Counted from the first letter of the stretch, positions 42,290 to 53,088 are shown. The stretch: 64,000 bases of DNA from Tridacna crocea (GCA_943736015.1 OX031059.1:49797159-49861158), one strand, 5' to 3'. Numbers and translations: made by a program. The notes: generated by a model from the sequence alone, not told the origin.

Positions 42290-42514
42290 TCATTAATCAG
42301 AAAAGCCTATGTTTAAAAACTTTAAAGGAGACTGGTTTTGAAAACAGTATTGGAAAAGGAGAAAATGCAAGTAATCAGCATTTTCCTTTTTATCCATTAC
42401 CTTTTAATTTTTTGTCACAGACTTATTTCATCAGTCGAGTCAAATTGAATTTGTGATCTGCAAGTGCTTTCAGTTTAGATTGGTCGAAAAAGTTGTTGTC
42501 TGGTAAAGAGTTAA
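42286..42514 (+). mobile_element. THE, diverged
   Basis: L arm altered (AAAAGCCTATGTTTAAAAAC); stem AGTATTGGAAAAGG; R arm ATCTGCAAGTGC; ends TCTGGTAAAGAGTTAA. Confidence 0.8.
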
Positions 42515-42830
42515 ATCCGAGCTCACTGGCTGTTTTGGCCCCTGAAAAGAATTTTTCAGAAGAATAGATGAACATTGCATACTTGAGTTAATTCATTGTA
42601 TTTTTCTCTATAAATTTGTGTTTATACATACCCAGTCATGCCAAGCCATTTTATGGCGAAGTTTTATGTCTACTTAATTTAGAAATTCACACAAAATTAA
42701 TGGGGCGTTATTTTAAAGTCATTTTTATGTAGCGATATTTCAATAGTTATCGGGGATTATCACCATTGTGTTTAAAATAACCCTTTCCCAACTTTTGCAA
42801 GTGCTGTAGTGATAGCCTCAATTGTATAGC
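42515..42830. other. Unassigned intronic sequence
   Basis: Possible C-type L-end scrap TAACCCTTTCCCAACTTTTG (about 42779); otherwise nothing. Confidence 0.4.
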
Positions 42831-43058
42831 TATCCCTGTACCAAACAATCCCTGGTTTTTACAACTCTGAGAAAAAATACTTTTGAAAACATTGTGGGAA
42901 AAGGAGAAAATGCTGGTAACCAGCATTTTCTCCTTTTTCCCATAATGTTTTCTACCCTGCTGGAAACAGATTTCAATTTTTGAGTTACTTTTATTTTGTT
43001 GTCTGCAAGTGCTTTCAACTTGGACCAGTCTAAAATTTTACTGTTTGGTAAAGGAATA
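42831..43058 (+). mobile_element. THE, subfamily D, near full length
   Basis: ATCCCTGTACCAAACAATCC, CTGGTTTTTACAACTCTGAG; near-perfect hairpin; R arm CTGCAAGTGC; ends ACTGTTTGGTAAAGGAATAG. Confidence 0.88.
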
Positions 43059-43140
43059 GAGATCATTTAATTCATATTTTAGGTTGATTTTCTTCCTCTT
43101 TTCACCAAAAATATGCGGACCAAATTACCTCTTGGAGCTT

Positions 43141-43349
43141 TTATTCTTTACCAAAGGATGAAATTTTGGACTGGACGAAATTGATTTGCAGATGATGAAT
43201 AAAATGTTAGCTGAAATGATGATTTCTGTTTTTGGTAGGGTAGAAAACATTGTGGGAAAAGAGGAAGAGTTTCTGCTTTTACCTCAATACTTTCTAAAGC
43301 CTTCCTTTTTATGGCCCATAAAATCAGGATTGTGTGGTAGAGGGTGAAT
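43141..43349 (-). mobile_element. THE, hairpin shortened
   Basis: ATTCTTTACCAAAGGATG start; TTAGCTGAAATGATGATTTC; left stem CATTGTGGGAAAAG joined to AGGAAGAG; ends GATTGTGTGGTAGAGGGTGA. Confidence 0.75.
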
Positions 43350-43454
43350 TCCATATTTTTTTAAAAAGGGAAAAAAAAGTTAAAAAATATAATAAAACCA
43401 TGAGTGTTGCTCTGTTTAAAAATTTATCTTCGTATTTTTTTTTGAAAGTAGCCG

Positions 43455-43795
43455 AACCCTAGTAGCTAAGTTTGGTTGCATTCAATACTTGAGAACAGGG
43501 GGTGCTGGTTTGGTCCCGGGCTGGACAAAATTCTTTCCAAGGATTGATGATAGTCATTGCACCATACATTCCTCTCTCACCGCAGACCATTCTTTCAATT
43601 AAGATTATGTGGGAAAGCAGCCAGTGGCTTCATAAGAATATTGTGCATAGTGCTGGTTAGCGCGCCCTTTCCCAAACGACAAATTTTGGACGACAATGCA
43701 ACGACAAATTTTGCATTGTCCACTAAACTGTAACAGAAACAATGTTGAAAACCGCATTATCGTAACACCTTACAATCAATCAACTGTTTTCTTAA
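43455..43795 (+). mobile_element. SINE, second type, with a small insertion
   Basis: Head CCCTAGTAGCTAAGTTTGGT, B-box-like TGGTTTGGTCCCGG, body GATTGATGATAGTCATTGCA, tail AATGTTGAAAACCGCATTAT. A C-type THE scrap (CCCTTTCCCAAACGACAAAT) and a GACAATGCAA/TTGCATTGTC hairpin interrupt it at about 43663-43722. Confidence 0.6.
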
Positions 43796-44003
43796 TAGGT
43801 TAAATTCTAATGATATGAAGGGCCATCAGACAAAAACTGTGGCTAACCAATGTTTTTTCATAGCAAACATGAACAGAATAGAATTACTAAGAATGCTACT
43901 GGGTGTTGTGAATGCAGGAGGAAGCAACTACAGCCTCACTGTGGTTTCAGGATGCAGGCCAATAGTAACTTTTACTACTTGGTACAAAAATATGTAACAA
44001 ACT

Positions 44004-44326
44004 GCTTGGTATAATCCAGTGTGAAGATCCAATAAACTCCCTTTTTCCCAGGGTTTAACCCATTACCACGCAATCCCTACTCTTGACCCCCCTGGGAAAG
44101 AAGCATTTAGAAAATATTGTGGGATTAGGAGAAAATGCTGGTAACCAGCATTTTCTCCTTTTCTCACAATGTTTTCTACCCTTCACAAAACAAATTTCAA
44201 ATATTCAGTCACTTTTATTTTGTCTTCTGCAAATGCTTTCAATCTGGACCAGTCTAAAATATTGTCGTTTGGTACTTGGATAATCCAGTATGAAGATCCA
44301 ATAAACTCTCTTTTCCCAGGGTTTAA
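44004..44326 (+). repeat. THE flanked by a duplicated ~50-bp host segment
   Basis: TTGG(TA)TAATCCAGTGTGAAG...CCCAGGGTTTAA before and TTGGATAATCCAGTATGAAG...CCCAGGGTTTAA after the element at 44055-44275. Confidence 0.9.
44055..44275 (+). mobile_element. THE, subfamily B, R terminus missing
   Basis: TTAACCCATTACCACGCAAT start; stem ATATTGTGGGATTAGG; ends abruptly at TCGTTTGGTAC inside the duplicated flank. Confidence 0.88.
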
Positions 44327-46608
44327 TTGTATGGTGCTTTCAGTTGTAAGGATGTACCACATTCCAGGAGATAGGACCCATTGTAAACAATTCTCTTGTC
44401 ATGATGGAGAAGATTGCAGACAAATTGCCCTCTTAGATCTGTGAAATTTATCAATATTTTATCATGAAAATGAGATATATTTTGTGTGTTATCATCTCAT
44501 GGAAACAAAGCATTCTAATCCCTCCCTCCCATGATTCAAGAATGTTGTCAGATCTCTAAAGATGGCAGCCATTAAAGTGGAAGAAGCTCTTCAAAATGAA
44601 ATAACAAAAAGTACCCTATTCAAGACTGGACTTGTTCACATGCAAAAAATATCATATCTTTAGGAGCTTGATTTATTGGTGCACATTTCTTTGAACCATT
44701 CTCCTCAAGAATTCAAGTGTTTTCCACTTGACTTGAATAGATTGTTCAAGAGCTATCAACAAGATTTGTGACACTTGAAAGTGAAAGATGCTTCCAACAG
44801 GTTTTTAGTGCTAGGTTAAAGTTTCCTTGCATCTCCTGTAATTACTTTGAACCTGTTGCATCCTGTGAAAAATTGACATAATTTTCTTTTATCTGTAAAA
44901 AAAATTCTTGAAATGGCAAGTGGCCATTACTTTGCAAGTGTTTTTTTTTTTCAAATTATTTTCATTTAAGTTAATCTTTTTTTTGGAAACATGTTTTAGA
45001 CATAAAAAGCCTGGTTGGCATTCTGTTTATGGCTCCACACTGTCTTATTTTGTTTTTGTATTTTTTTAAACTGCTGGAAACTGTCTTTTTCATTTTTTGG
45101 GTCCACAAAAGGAAGCTTTTTGGTCCTCTTGACTTCCACCAAATTGTGCTCTATTCTTTTACAATCAAAGCACTGAAAGTAGTGACAGACTTGCAAAAGT
45201 GAAACAAACAGCCTTGGTCAAGATAAGACATGGTTATTCCATACAAAATTAAAAAAAAAAGCAGAATGGTCCAATCTGGTTATTCAGTCCGCTTTAGACC
45301 AATTTGGATATTGAGTAAGATCCTCCTAGGCCCAGTCCAATCTGACTGTTAGGTTTTATTTGGTTCTACCTTACTTTAACTTATTTACCACATCAGGAAA
45401 TACCACTGAAAAATTCTGTTTGTAGATCTTTACTTGAAAATATCAAATAAAGATCATATCGAGGTTATGATATGGCATTTTGATACTTTCTGGGAAACCT
45501 TTCTATGCTTTTTGTCTTTGTTATCTGTTGGACAACTAGTTTCTTGACAAGACCTATAACACCTGCAAAAAAACAAGACCTACAACACCTGCAAAAATAT
45601 GAAAATGAAAAAGTTGGATAGGGATAAGTAAAGAAGAGACTGATGTGCAAGGGTTACTGCCTTTATTTACATAATAAGCAAATATCTTGTACATGTACCT
45701 TATCAATATAATTGTTCAGTCTATTGACTAAATAAGTAGACATCATTCCAGTTGTAGTGTCAGATTGAGATTTTGTAATACATTTCAACTTTGTCACATT
45801 AAACAGAATTATGATTTTTAACACAATGAATAAGTTTCTTAAGAATCTTTCTGACAACTGATAACTTATATTTACGTGCCAAGATGGCTGGAAACATGTA
45901 GAAATATCTTAACAAAGAATTCATCTTTTTCAAAAAATACTGATTTTTTTTCATTTTTGTGATATTTTTTAAGTAATTTTTTTTTGCAGTGTTTGTCATT
46001 ACATAAAAAGTTTAATATACATTAAATGGTCTTCATTTACCACAGGGCATGACAAGCTGCTGGCTTCTTCATTGGGGTCTAAGTTCCATGTCTACTACTT
46101 TAGGTGGTTTTTTCAATCCTATCTAGTCACATAATGGCCTAATCATTAACAAAAAAAATAAGTGGCTCAATTCTTTTGAAATTGTTTGGGTTCAATCACA
46201 TTTTGGTGTACCATGAAATATTTTTTTAATTTTTCTGCAAATGTTTGTAAATTTGGAGAACAAAATCATTGTATTGAAGCACTGTTGAGAAATAAATCTT
46301 TTTCTTGGCTATCTAAAAGAGCCTGTCTCTTCATTTGTTCACAGAAGAGGATCACCGTGCAAAGAATGAAGCCTTTTCAATTATTACAGAAAGCTTAACA
46401 TCAATTTCGATATGTTAATATCCCTCAGCAATGATGAATTACTGTTAATTCATCATACATCATAAAGGTGATTTCAAAAGCTCAATTAGAATTGTGTCTA
46501 TTTTGATCATTTCCTACATACACACTAATAAAAGATGGTATTCATCCTCAACTGGCAAATAGTTGATAAAAGGCCTTTGAAGACTTCTATGATTTATGGA
46601 TGAACATG
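44327..46608. other. Long THE-free intronic stretch
   Basis: About 2.3 kb, AT-rich, no exon signal recognised. A short direct duplication AAGACCTA(T/C)AACACCTGC lies at about 45548-45594. Confidence 0.45.
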
Positions 46609-46790
46609 TTACCTTTTACAGACAACTTTTTCCATCTTTGACCATTTTTGAAAACATTGTGGGAAAAGGAGAAGTTGATCATTATGAACAATTCTCATTT
46701 TCTCATAAGATTTTCTAATACAGATTCGTGGTTGCTGTTCCAATTTCATAAGAATACTTTCCAATTTGTCTGCTAAAATTTGTGTTAGAG
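46609..46790 (+). mobile_element. THE, decayed, C-like core
   Basis: TTTTGAAAACATTGTGGGAA, GTTGATCATTATGAACAATT, weak R arm TTTGTCTGCTAAAATTTGTG. Confidence 0.55.
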
Positions 46791-47036
46791 TGTGATGAGT
46801 ATGAAGCAAGGGATGATGGGAATGTTATTTTGTCTTTTGACAGTCTCATTAAATACTGGATGAGCTGATATCTTATGTTTGAAAGGGAATTGTGAACTGG
46901 TTGTTGATGAAATAAAAGAAAATTTTCAGCATTTTCATCTTTATCTAGCAGCCATCAGAATAGAACCAAATAGAAAAGAAATGAATAGAAATTAAGATAA
47001 AAAGACTTTGTTAATTGGTTTTTACTTCAACTTACC

Positions 47037-47253
47037 TTAACTCCTTACCATACTAGAAAATTTTAGACCAGTCCAATTTCAAAGCATTTGCAGACGATTA
47101 ATAAATGTGACTGAAAATTTACTATTTGGTTCGGGAAGGGTAGACATTTTAGGATTAAGAGAAAATGCTGGTCACCAGCATTTGCTCACAATGTTTTCAA
47201 AAGCCTTTTTTCTCAGGGTCGTTGAAAGTCGAGAGTGTGTAGTAAAGAGTTAA
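47037..47253 (-). mobile_element. THE, subfamily A, stem shortened
   Basis: TTAACTCCTTACCATACTAG start; right stem reduced to TTTGCTCACAATG; ends TGTGTAGTAAAGAGTTAA. Confidence 0.85.
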
Positions 47254-47780
47254 ATTTATTATATGGAACTTTTACCTTACTTTATCCTCTGACCTCATGA
47301 GCAAGTAAAAATGTTGAGATGTTTGTAAACTTTATACCACATGACACAATTTTAGATTTCTGGAGTATCATAATATATGTAAAATGAGAAAACAGCCAGA
47401 TTGAATAACAATTTTTTATTATCAACCTATTATTTGCATTTAGATTTAATTCTTCATTGTCACAAGATTGATTTGATAGTTTATATACTATTATGATGGC
47501 CAGACTGAAAATTTCTTGCATTTAAATAATGGATTTTAAATGGTAATAAAAATTTTTCTAGGTAGCGTTAGGGCTGCATTATCTCTTTTCCATTTGTGTA
47601 TTTTAGCTATAAACTTCCTTCTTTCAATATTGTTTTGCAAATTTTTAGATGTTTTATGTTGGAAAAAAAATAAGATATATAAAAACTGGGGTGGGGGGGG
47701 GGGGATGTTGAAGACATGATGCAGTTTTTCTCTGTGCAGGAGTTTCGTATGCCAGAAATGTTGATGGTAGACCTGAGTGG
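47254..47780. other. Unassigned intronic sequence
   Basis: G homopolymer run near 47691-47703; a THE R-end scrap (TTATACCACATGACACAATT) near 47333. Confidence 0.4.
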
Positions 47781-48257
47781 ATTAATTCTTTACCAAATGA
47801 CAAAACAAAATCATCAACTGATCCAAATTGAAAGCATTTGCAGACAACATTTTAACTTTTTACTGTGCAATCCCGACTTTTAACGACCCTGAGATAGAAG
47901 CCTTTTGAAAATATTGTGGGAAAAGGAGAAAATGCTGGTAACCAGCATTCTCTCCTTTTCCCACCATGTTTTCTAACCTGATGGAAAAAAAAATTAATTT
48001 TTGAGTTATGTTTATTTCATCGTCTGCAAATGTGTTCAATTTGGAACAGTCTAAAATTTTGTCATTTGGTAAAGAGTTAAATATATGCATAGCTGAAAGA
48101 TGGGCACTTGCCTATGAAATATAGAAAACCTTGTGGGAAAAGGAGAAAATACTCCTAACCAATCTGTTTATCAGCATTTTCTCCTCTTCCAACAAGGTTT
48201 TGAAAAGATTATTTTCTACAGAATAGTTAAAACTTTGGTTTGTGTGGTAAAGAGTCA
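47781..48257 (-). mobile_element. Outer THE, split by a complete inner THE
   Basis: ATTCTTTACCAAATGACAAA to GCATTTGCAGACAACATT, then resumes at 48081 with AGCTGAAAGATGGGCACTTG, AAAACCTTGTGGG hairpin, and L end TTTGTGTGGTAAAGAGTCAA (last 16 bp duplicated). Confidence 0.75.
47852..48080 (+). mobile_element. Inner THE, subfamily A, full length
   Basis: TTAACTTTTTACTGTGCAAT...TCATTTGGTAAAGAGTTAA with TTAA on both sides. Confidence 0.9.
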
Positions 48258-48483
48258 ATACGGTAAAGAGTCAATACGAATAATACAAATATTACGGTCA
48301 TGTTTTTATAATTAAGATGGGTTTGCATTACCTCCGAAAGTAGTATAGAACGAAGAAAATTCTACAAAATGACAATTTATATGCCAAGATAGATTCGTTG
48401 CTTATACTGTTGTAGTATATTGAAACAGCAGCTGCTCTTTCCTATTGTTCTCAACCTATGTTATATAAACATTATATTTTCAG

Positions 48484-48579
48484 TGATTACAATAAAACCC
48501 AGTTTTGGTGACACCTCTCTAACCGGTTCCCCTCTTTCACCAGGGGAGGTTATTACCATACCCATTGATTTTCTCACAG
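48484..48579 (+). CDS. eya: Probable eya exon (31 codons, symmetric phase 1-1)
   Basis: Acceptor ATATTTTCAG, donor ACAG|GTACTC. Two entry bases TG complete GTG (Val) with the previous exon. Encodes ITIKPSFGDTSLTGSPLSPG, then EVITIPIDFLT and a split Gly. An internal GAG|GTTATT could look like a donor, but it would leave the next exon in a frame with a stop; the GTACTC donor keeps the chain open. At 96 nt it is symmetric and skippable. A 5'-truncated tRNA-derived SINE starts almost at the donor. The weakest exon of the set because the donor is not strongly consensus. Confidence 0.5.
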
Positions 48580-48589
48580 GTACTCTGCA

Positions 48590-48808
48590 TGTCTATGTGG
48601 TGGTTGTGAGTTCAATACCCGGTTTAGGCGAACTTTATTTTGGCTGATTTTTCGCCTCTCTGATGCATGCAAGATAAGAAGTCAGTGACTTGGAAATAAG
48701 TTGTGTCAAGACTGGTGTGAGGAAGCCAGGAAACATGCATAGGTGCACTGACAGCCGTGATATGACCTAAGCTGTTAAAACAGTGTTAAAACACCAATAC
48801 AATCAATC
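48590..48808 (+). mobile_element. SINE, type of 62216, 5'-truncated, abutting an exon
   Basis: B box GGTGGTTGTGAGTTCAATAC, TAGGCGAACTTTATTTTGGC, GGAAGCCAGGAAACATGCAT, tail AACACCAATACAATCAATC. Begins about 10 bp after the donor at 48580. Confidence 0.8.
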
Positions 48809-48844
48809 TGCATGTTTATGACAACATAAACAGTACATGGAATT

Positions 48845-49073
48845 TTAACTCTTTACCAAACGACAAAAATATATACTGGTCCAAATTGGAAGCATTTGCA
48901 GACGACAACATAAATTTGACTGAAAAATTGAAATTTGGTTTGAGAAGGGTAGAAAGCATTGTTGGAAAAGGAGAAAATGCTGGTTAACAGCATTTTCTCC
49001 TTTTCCAACAATGTTTTCAAAAGGCTGCTTTTTCAGGGTCGTTGAAAGTCGTGATTGTGTGGTAAAGAGTTAA
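48845..49073 (-). mobile_element. THE, subfamily A, full length
   Basis: Stem CATTGTTGG/CCAACAATG (paired change); ends ATTGTGTGGTAAAGAGTTAA shared with the next copy. Confidence 0.93.
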
Positions 49074-49298
49074 CCCATTACCACTCAATCCCTACTTTTG
49101 ACGCCCCTGAGAAAGAAGCCTTTTGAAAACACTGTTGGAAAAGGAGAAAATGCTGGTAACCAGCATTTTCTCCTTTTCCAACAGTGTTTTCTACCCTTCC
49201 CGGAACAAATTTCAATTTTTCAGTCACTTTTAATTTGTCGTCTGCAAATGCTTTCAATTTGGACCAGTCAAAAATTTTCTCGTGTGGTAATGAGTTAA
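49070..49298 (+). mobile_element. THE, subfamily B, full length
   Basis: Stem CACTGTTGG/CCAACAGTG fully paired, GGTAACC core; ends CTCGTGTGGTAATGAGTTAA. Confidence 0.94.
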
Positions 49299-49383
49299 GT
49301 AATTGTTATGCATGGCATGAGTTACATAGATATGTCATAACATCCAGAGCAACACAAACTCTCCTTTGTACATTGAGGGTTCT

Positions 49384-49607
49384 TTATGTTACCAAACAAT
49401 CCTTTTTACAATCCCGATGGAGATGGCTATGCAAATGATGGTTGAAAAGAAGAAAATGCTGGTAATTAGCATTTTTTTCCTTTTCCTGCTATGTTTTCTG
49501 TACTTTCACAGCTAACTTTACATGTTTGAGTCGCATTTAGTTTGCATAATATTGTGCTTTCAATTTCAGAAAGTCTGGAGTTTTGTCATCTTGAAGGGAT
49601 TCAGGTC
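49384..49607 (+). mobile_element. THE, diverged
   Basis: TTATGTTACCAAACAATCCT start; left stem eroded; core GCTGGTAATTAGC; R end weak (GGAGTTTTGTCATCTTGAAG). Confidence 0.65.
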
Positions 49608-49651
49608 TAGGCTTGTAGTGGGCAAATTAGGCAGATTTTACAGTCATTGAT

Positions 49652-49692
49652 GTGAGATCAGACTCCACATAAAATAAATTGTGGTCTAAGAA
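49652..49692. repeat. GATCAGACTGCAC palindrome element, diverged
   Basis: GAGATCAGACTCCACA / TTGTGGTCTAAG arms; a half copy (GTGCAGTCTGATCTTAAAGT) lies at about 50080. Confidence 0.4.
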
Positions 49693-49767
49693 CTTCTCTG
49701 TCAAACATACAGGATAATCAAACCTTCAGATGATAAAGTTCATAACTATGCTATTTGTATAGCAGAT

Positions 49768-49994
49768 TTAGCTCTTTACCAAACAACAAAATTTTAGTTT
49801 TGTCCAAATTGAAAACATTTGCAGACAACAAAATAAATGTGAATCAAAAATTGAAATTTGCTCTGAGAAGACTAGAAAAAATTGTGGAAAAATGAGAAAA
49901 TGCTGGTTACCAGCATTTTCTCATTTTCCCGCAATGTTTTCTAAAGGCTTTTTCCTCAGGTAGTGAAAACCAGTGATTGTTTGATAAAGGATTC
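49768..49994 (-). mobile_element. THE, near full length
   Basis: TTAGCTCTTTACCAAACAAC start; stem ATTGTGGAAAAATGAG/CTCATTTTCCCGCAATG; ends GATTGTTTGATAAAGGATTC. Confidence 0.88.
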
Positions 49995-50068
49995 ACTAGA
50001 TGATAAAATTTTAGACTTGCCAAAACTAAAGCATTTTGGAAATGACAAATGTGACCCAAATAATTGGA
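49991..50068 (-). mobile_element. THE, R-end fragment
   Basis: TTCACTAGATGATAAAATTT, TAGACTTGCCAAAACTAAAG. Confidence 0.5.
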
Positions 50069-50519
50069 AGGAGGCTTCTGTGCAGTCTGATCTTAAAGTG
50101 TGTCCTGAAAAAATCCTTGTTTTCACCCATTGCACTAAAAGTGTGAACTAAAAAAAAGTTATTTCACATCAGCACACAAGTCTCACCAAATGTTACACCT
50201 TTTGGTCTCATATTCCTGTCAGAGAAGCGAACAAATGTTCAATGGAAAAATTGATTTTCCTGTACGAACAATGCACAAGTACGCTGCAAAATAGCCCTGT
50301 TTTGTCTTGATTCTCTGAAGTTTGCTTGAAACAGTGACCGGATAAATTACGTCATTTCTTTGTTTAATATTGATTTAATATTTTTTTCTGATTGTTTTAG
50401 GTTTTTGCACTTTATTCTGAATTAATTTGTGAAGAATGTTGGAACAAATTATGCAAAAGCTTGAAGTTTCTGGAATTAATATTACCTATCTGACTTTCCC
50501 TGTCAATAAGCTAACCATT

Positions 50520-50640
50520 ATTGCAGGGTAGAAAAAATTGTATCAAAATCAGACTGTCTACCCTGGCTGTTGTAAATATTGTGAGAAGAAGAAAGTGCTG
50601 GCTACCAGCACTTTCAACATTCCAATTTCGTTTTTTGTCC
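50520..50640. mobile_element. THE hairpin scrap
   Basis: GCAGGGTAGAAAAAATTGTA; AAAGTGCTGGCTACCAGCAC then TTT is the core palindrome with a changed flank. Confidence 0.45.
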
Positions 50641-50723
50641 TTTCAGAATTAAAACAAAGTATTTGACCTATATAATTATGTAATCTGCAGTTGCTGAAAA
50701 TTGGACAATTCTTAAATCTTGTT

Positions 50724-50851
50724 GTCTTTTCCCACAATGTTTTCAACCCTGTTAAAAACAAAGTTCAATTTTTTAGTTACATTTATTTTGTCATCTGTAA
50801 GTGCTTTCAATTTGGATTAGACTTGAATTTTGTCGTTTTGGAAAGGGTTAA
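50724..50851 (+). mobile_element. THE, right half only
   Basis: TTTTCCCACAATGTTTTCAA, R arm CATCTGTAAGTGC, ends GTCGTTTTGGAAAGGGTTAA. An additional R-end scrap follows at about 50880-50930. Confidence 0.7.
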
Positions 50852-51032
50852 AGTTTTAACAGGTCAAAAATTAATTAATATTTGTGCAAATTGGGAAGAT
50901 TTGTCTAAATTATTGTTTGGAAAAGAGTAAATATTTAAAAAAATGCATTGCATGTTCTTTTTTTCATTTTGCGTATTTCATTACTGCTTGTTTTATGTGC
51001 TATTTTCAATCTACCCCATCGTTACTTGATGG

Positions 51033-51262
51033 TTTAGCCCATTACTAAATGACAAAATTTTAGGTTTGTCCAAATCGAAAGCATTTGTAGATGACGAAAT
51101 ACAAGTGACTGAAAATTTGAAATTTGTTTTGTGAAGGGTAAAAAACATTGTGGAAAAAGGAGAAAATGCTGGTTACCAGCATTTTCTCCTTTTCCCACAA
51201 TGTTTTCTGAAGGCTTCTTCCTCAGGGTCGTCAAAAGGAGGCATTGTGTGGTAATGGGTTAA
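51033..51262 (-). mobile_element. THE, subfamily B, near full length
   Basis: TTAGCCCATTACTAAATGAC start, TTTAGGTTTGTCCAAATCGA, core GGTTACC; ends ATTGTGTGGTAATGGGTTAA. Confidence 0.9.
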
Positions 51263-51553
51263 TTGATAAGGATGAAAATATTACAGAAAAGCATGTATTA
51301 GGCCATTTTAGTCATAATGTCAAACAGAAATTTGATTATGAAGACCTATGATCAAGTAGCATGATCAGTTAGGTGAGCATTGTAAGAGAAGCAGGAACTG
51401 TTCATTCTTGATACCAGCCATGTTTTGTTTTCTCACAATTTATTTCAGATATTCTTAACCGCAGGGCATAAAATGCTGAATTTTTATAGTAATGGTTTTG
51501 TTGCTTGAAATTGAAGGGAAAGATAATTATGTAAATGAACTAAGTTTTACGTA
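51263..51553. other. Unassigned intronic sequence
   Basis: Nothing recognised. Confidence 0.4.
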
Positions 51554-51840
51554 CCTCAGTTTACCAAAAATTGAAATTTTGGACCTACCTGATTCGAAAG
51601 CATTTGCAGATGACAAATAGGGTTAGGCTCAAAGGATGGCATTTACCTCTGGGAAAGAAGCCTTCTGAAAACATTGTGAGAAAAGGAGAAAATGCTGGTA
51701 ACCAGCATTTTCTGCTTTTCCCACAATGTTTTCTCTCTTGTCAAAGATAAATTGCACCATTTGAGCCACATTAAAATTGTCATCTGTTGATGCTTTCAGT
51801 TTGAACGAATGCAAAATTTTGTCTTGTGTTAAAGAGATAA
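51554..51840. mobile_element. R-R rearranged THE (two R arms)
   Basis: Left inverted R arm (AGTTTACCAAAAATTGAAAT, GCATTTGCAGATGAC), switch at CCTCTGGGAAAGAAGCC, hairpin, right R arm (GTCATCTGTTGATGC) to TGTGTTAAAGAGATAA. Same architecture as 36647. Confidence 0.8.
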
Positions 51841-52287
51841 TGCATGAGAAAATGCTGTTTTTTTACACAGAGTTTTTTCTACAAGGGATTGCTAGGTAGA
51901 ACGGTTATCAGCCTAGCCATGGAAAATGTTTCCAAAGATTTGTCCTCTTCAAAAGCTGTTGGGTACAACAAACTAGTTGTTTTGTCACAATGACTTGACA
52001 AATTAGTTGATCTTGTAATCTGTATAATGATCCGGACTTTCATCCTGGTAACTGATACCAAAAACATGTTGTAATCTACAAAACTCTATAAAACTAGTAC
52101 AAATCTGTACACGGGTACTATTTCTGTATTCCAGATTAGTTTTCAAGCATTTGTTTGAAAAGTTTTAATGTAACACTTGTTCCATGGAAACGCGATAGGT
52201 ATGGTTGTGAAATTCAGAACTTAGAGGTGACATCCAGAACAAGTCATGATTTTTGTAGCAGATTTTTTTATAACCTATTCAAAGCAG
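51841..52287. other. Unassigned intronic sequence
   Basis: Only a hairpin-like scrap (GAGAAAATGCTG) at the start. Confidence 0.4.
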
Positions 52288-52513
52288 TTAACCCTTTCCC
52301 AAATGACAAATTTTGGACTCTTCCAAACCAAAAGAGTTTGCAGACGACAATTTTAGATGTGGAAAAAATGACAAAGTTCTCAAAAAGGGTAGAAAACACT
52401 GTGGGAAAAGGAGAAATTGCTCGTTATGAGCAATTTCTCATTTTCCCACAGTGTTTTCAAAAGACTTTTACTGCATACCTGTAAAAACCAGGGCTTGTTT
52501 GGAAAAGACTTAA
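52288..52513 (-). mobile_element. THE, subfamily C, full length
   Basis: TTAACCCTTTCCCAAATGAC start; CACTGTGGG/CCCACAGTG; GCTCGTTATGAGC core; ends GGGCTTGTTTGGAAAAGACT then TAA, shared with the next copy. Confidence 0.92.
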
Positions 52514-52732
52514 CCCTTAACCTCTTAATCCCAAGTTTTAATGACCATGAGAAAGAAGGCTTTTGGACAAAATTATCGGAAAAAAGGGATAACGGTGAAA
52601 ACCAGCAATTTCTCCATTTCTCACAACATTTTCTACCTTACCACATAAAATTTTAGTTTTTGTGGTCAGATTTATTTTGTTGACTGAAAATGCTTTGTAC
52701 TTGGATCAGTTTAAAATTTTGTCGTTTTGCCT
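52510..52732 (+). mobile_element. THE, diverged
   Basis: TTAACCCTTAACCTCTTAAT start; stem eroded (GATAACGGTGAAAACCAGC); R end AATTTTGTCGTTTTGCC. Confidence 0.75.
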
Positions 52733-52841
52733 AGTTTACAGGTGTAAAAGGGAATATTTGTAAACAGATAAACACAATATTTTGTTGTTTATTATGTAAA
52801 GATGCCACTTTAGCTCTTTAACCATATGTATAATGAAACCA

Positions 52842-53070
52842 TTAACCCATTACCACACAATCCCTACTTTTGACGCCCCTGAGAAAGAAACCTTTTGAAA
52901 ACACTATGGGAAAAGGAGAAAATGCTAGTAACCAGCATTTTCTCCTTTTCCCACAGTGTTTTCTACCCTTCCAAGTAAAAGCTTCTATTTTTAAGTCACC
53001 TTTATTTTGTCGTCTGCAAATGCTTTCAATTTGGACCAGTCTAAAATTTTCTCGTGTGGTAAAGAGTTAA
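52842..53070 (+). mobile_element. THE, subfamily B, full length
   Basis: TTAACCCATTACCACACAAT...CTCGTGTGGTAAAGAGTTAA. TTAACCATATGTATAA occurs both 25 bp before and at the right boundary. Confidence 0.93.
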
Positions 53071-53088
53071 CCATATGTATAACCTCAA

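Noticed and set aside
47691-47703. G homopolymer as a G-quadruplex
   Set aside because: A single run without other G tracts nearby; may be a sequencing artefact.
48540-48552. Alternative donor GAG|GTTATT in the 48484 exon
   Set aside because: It exits in phase 0, which puts a stop in the next exon; the GTACTC donor keeps the frame.
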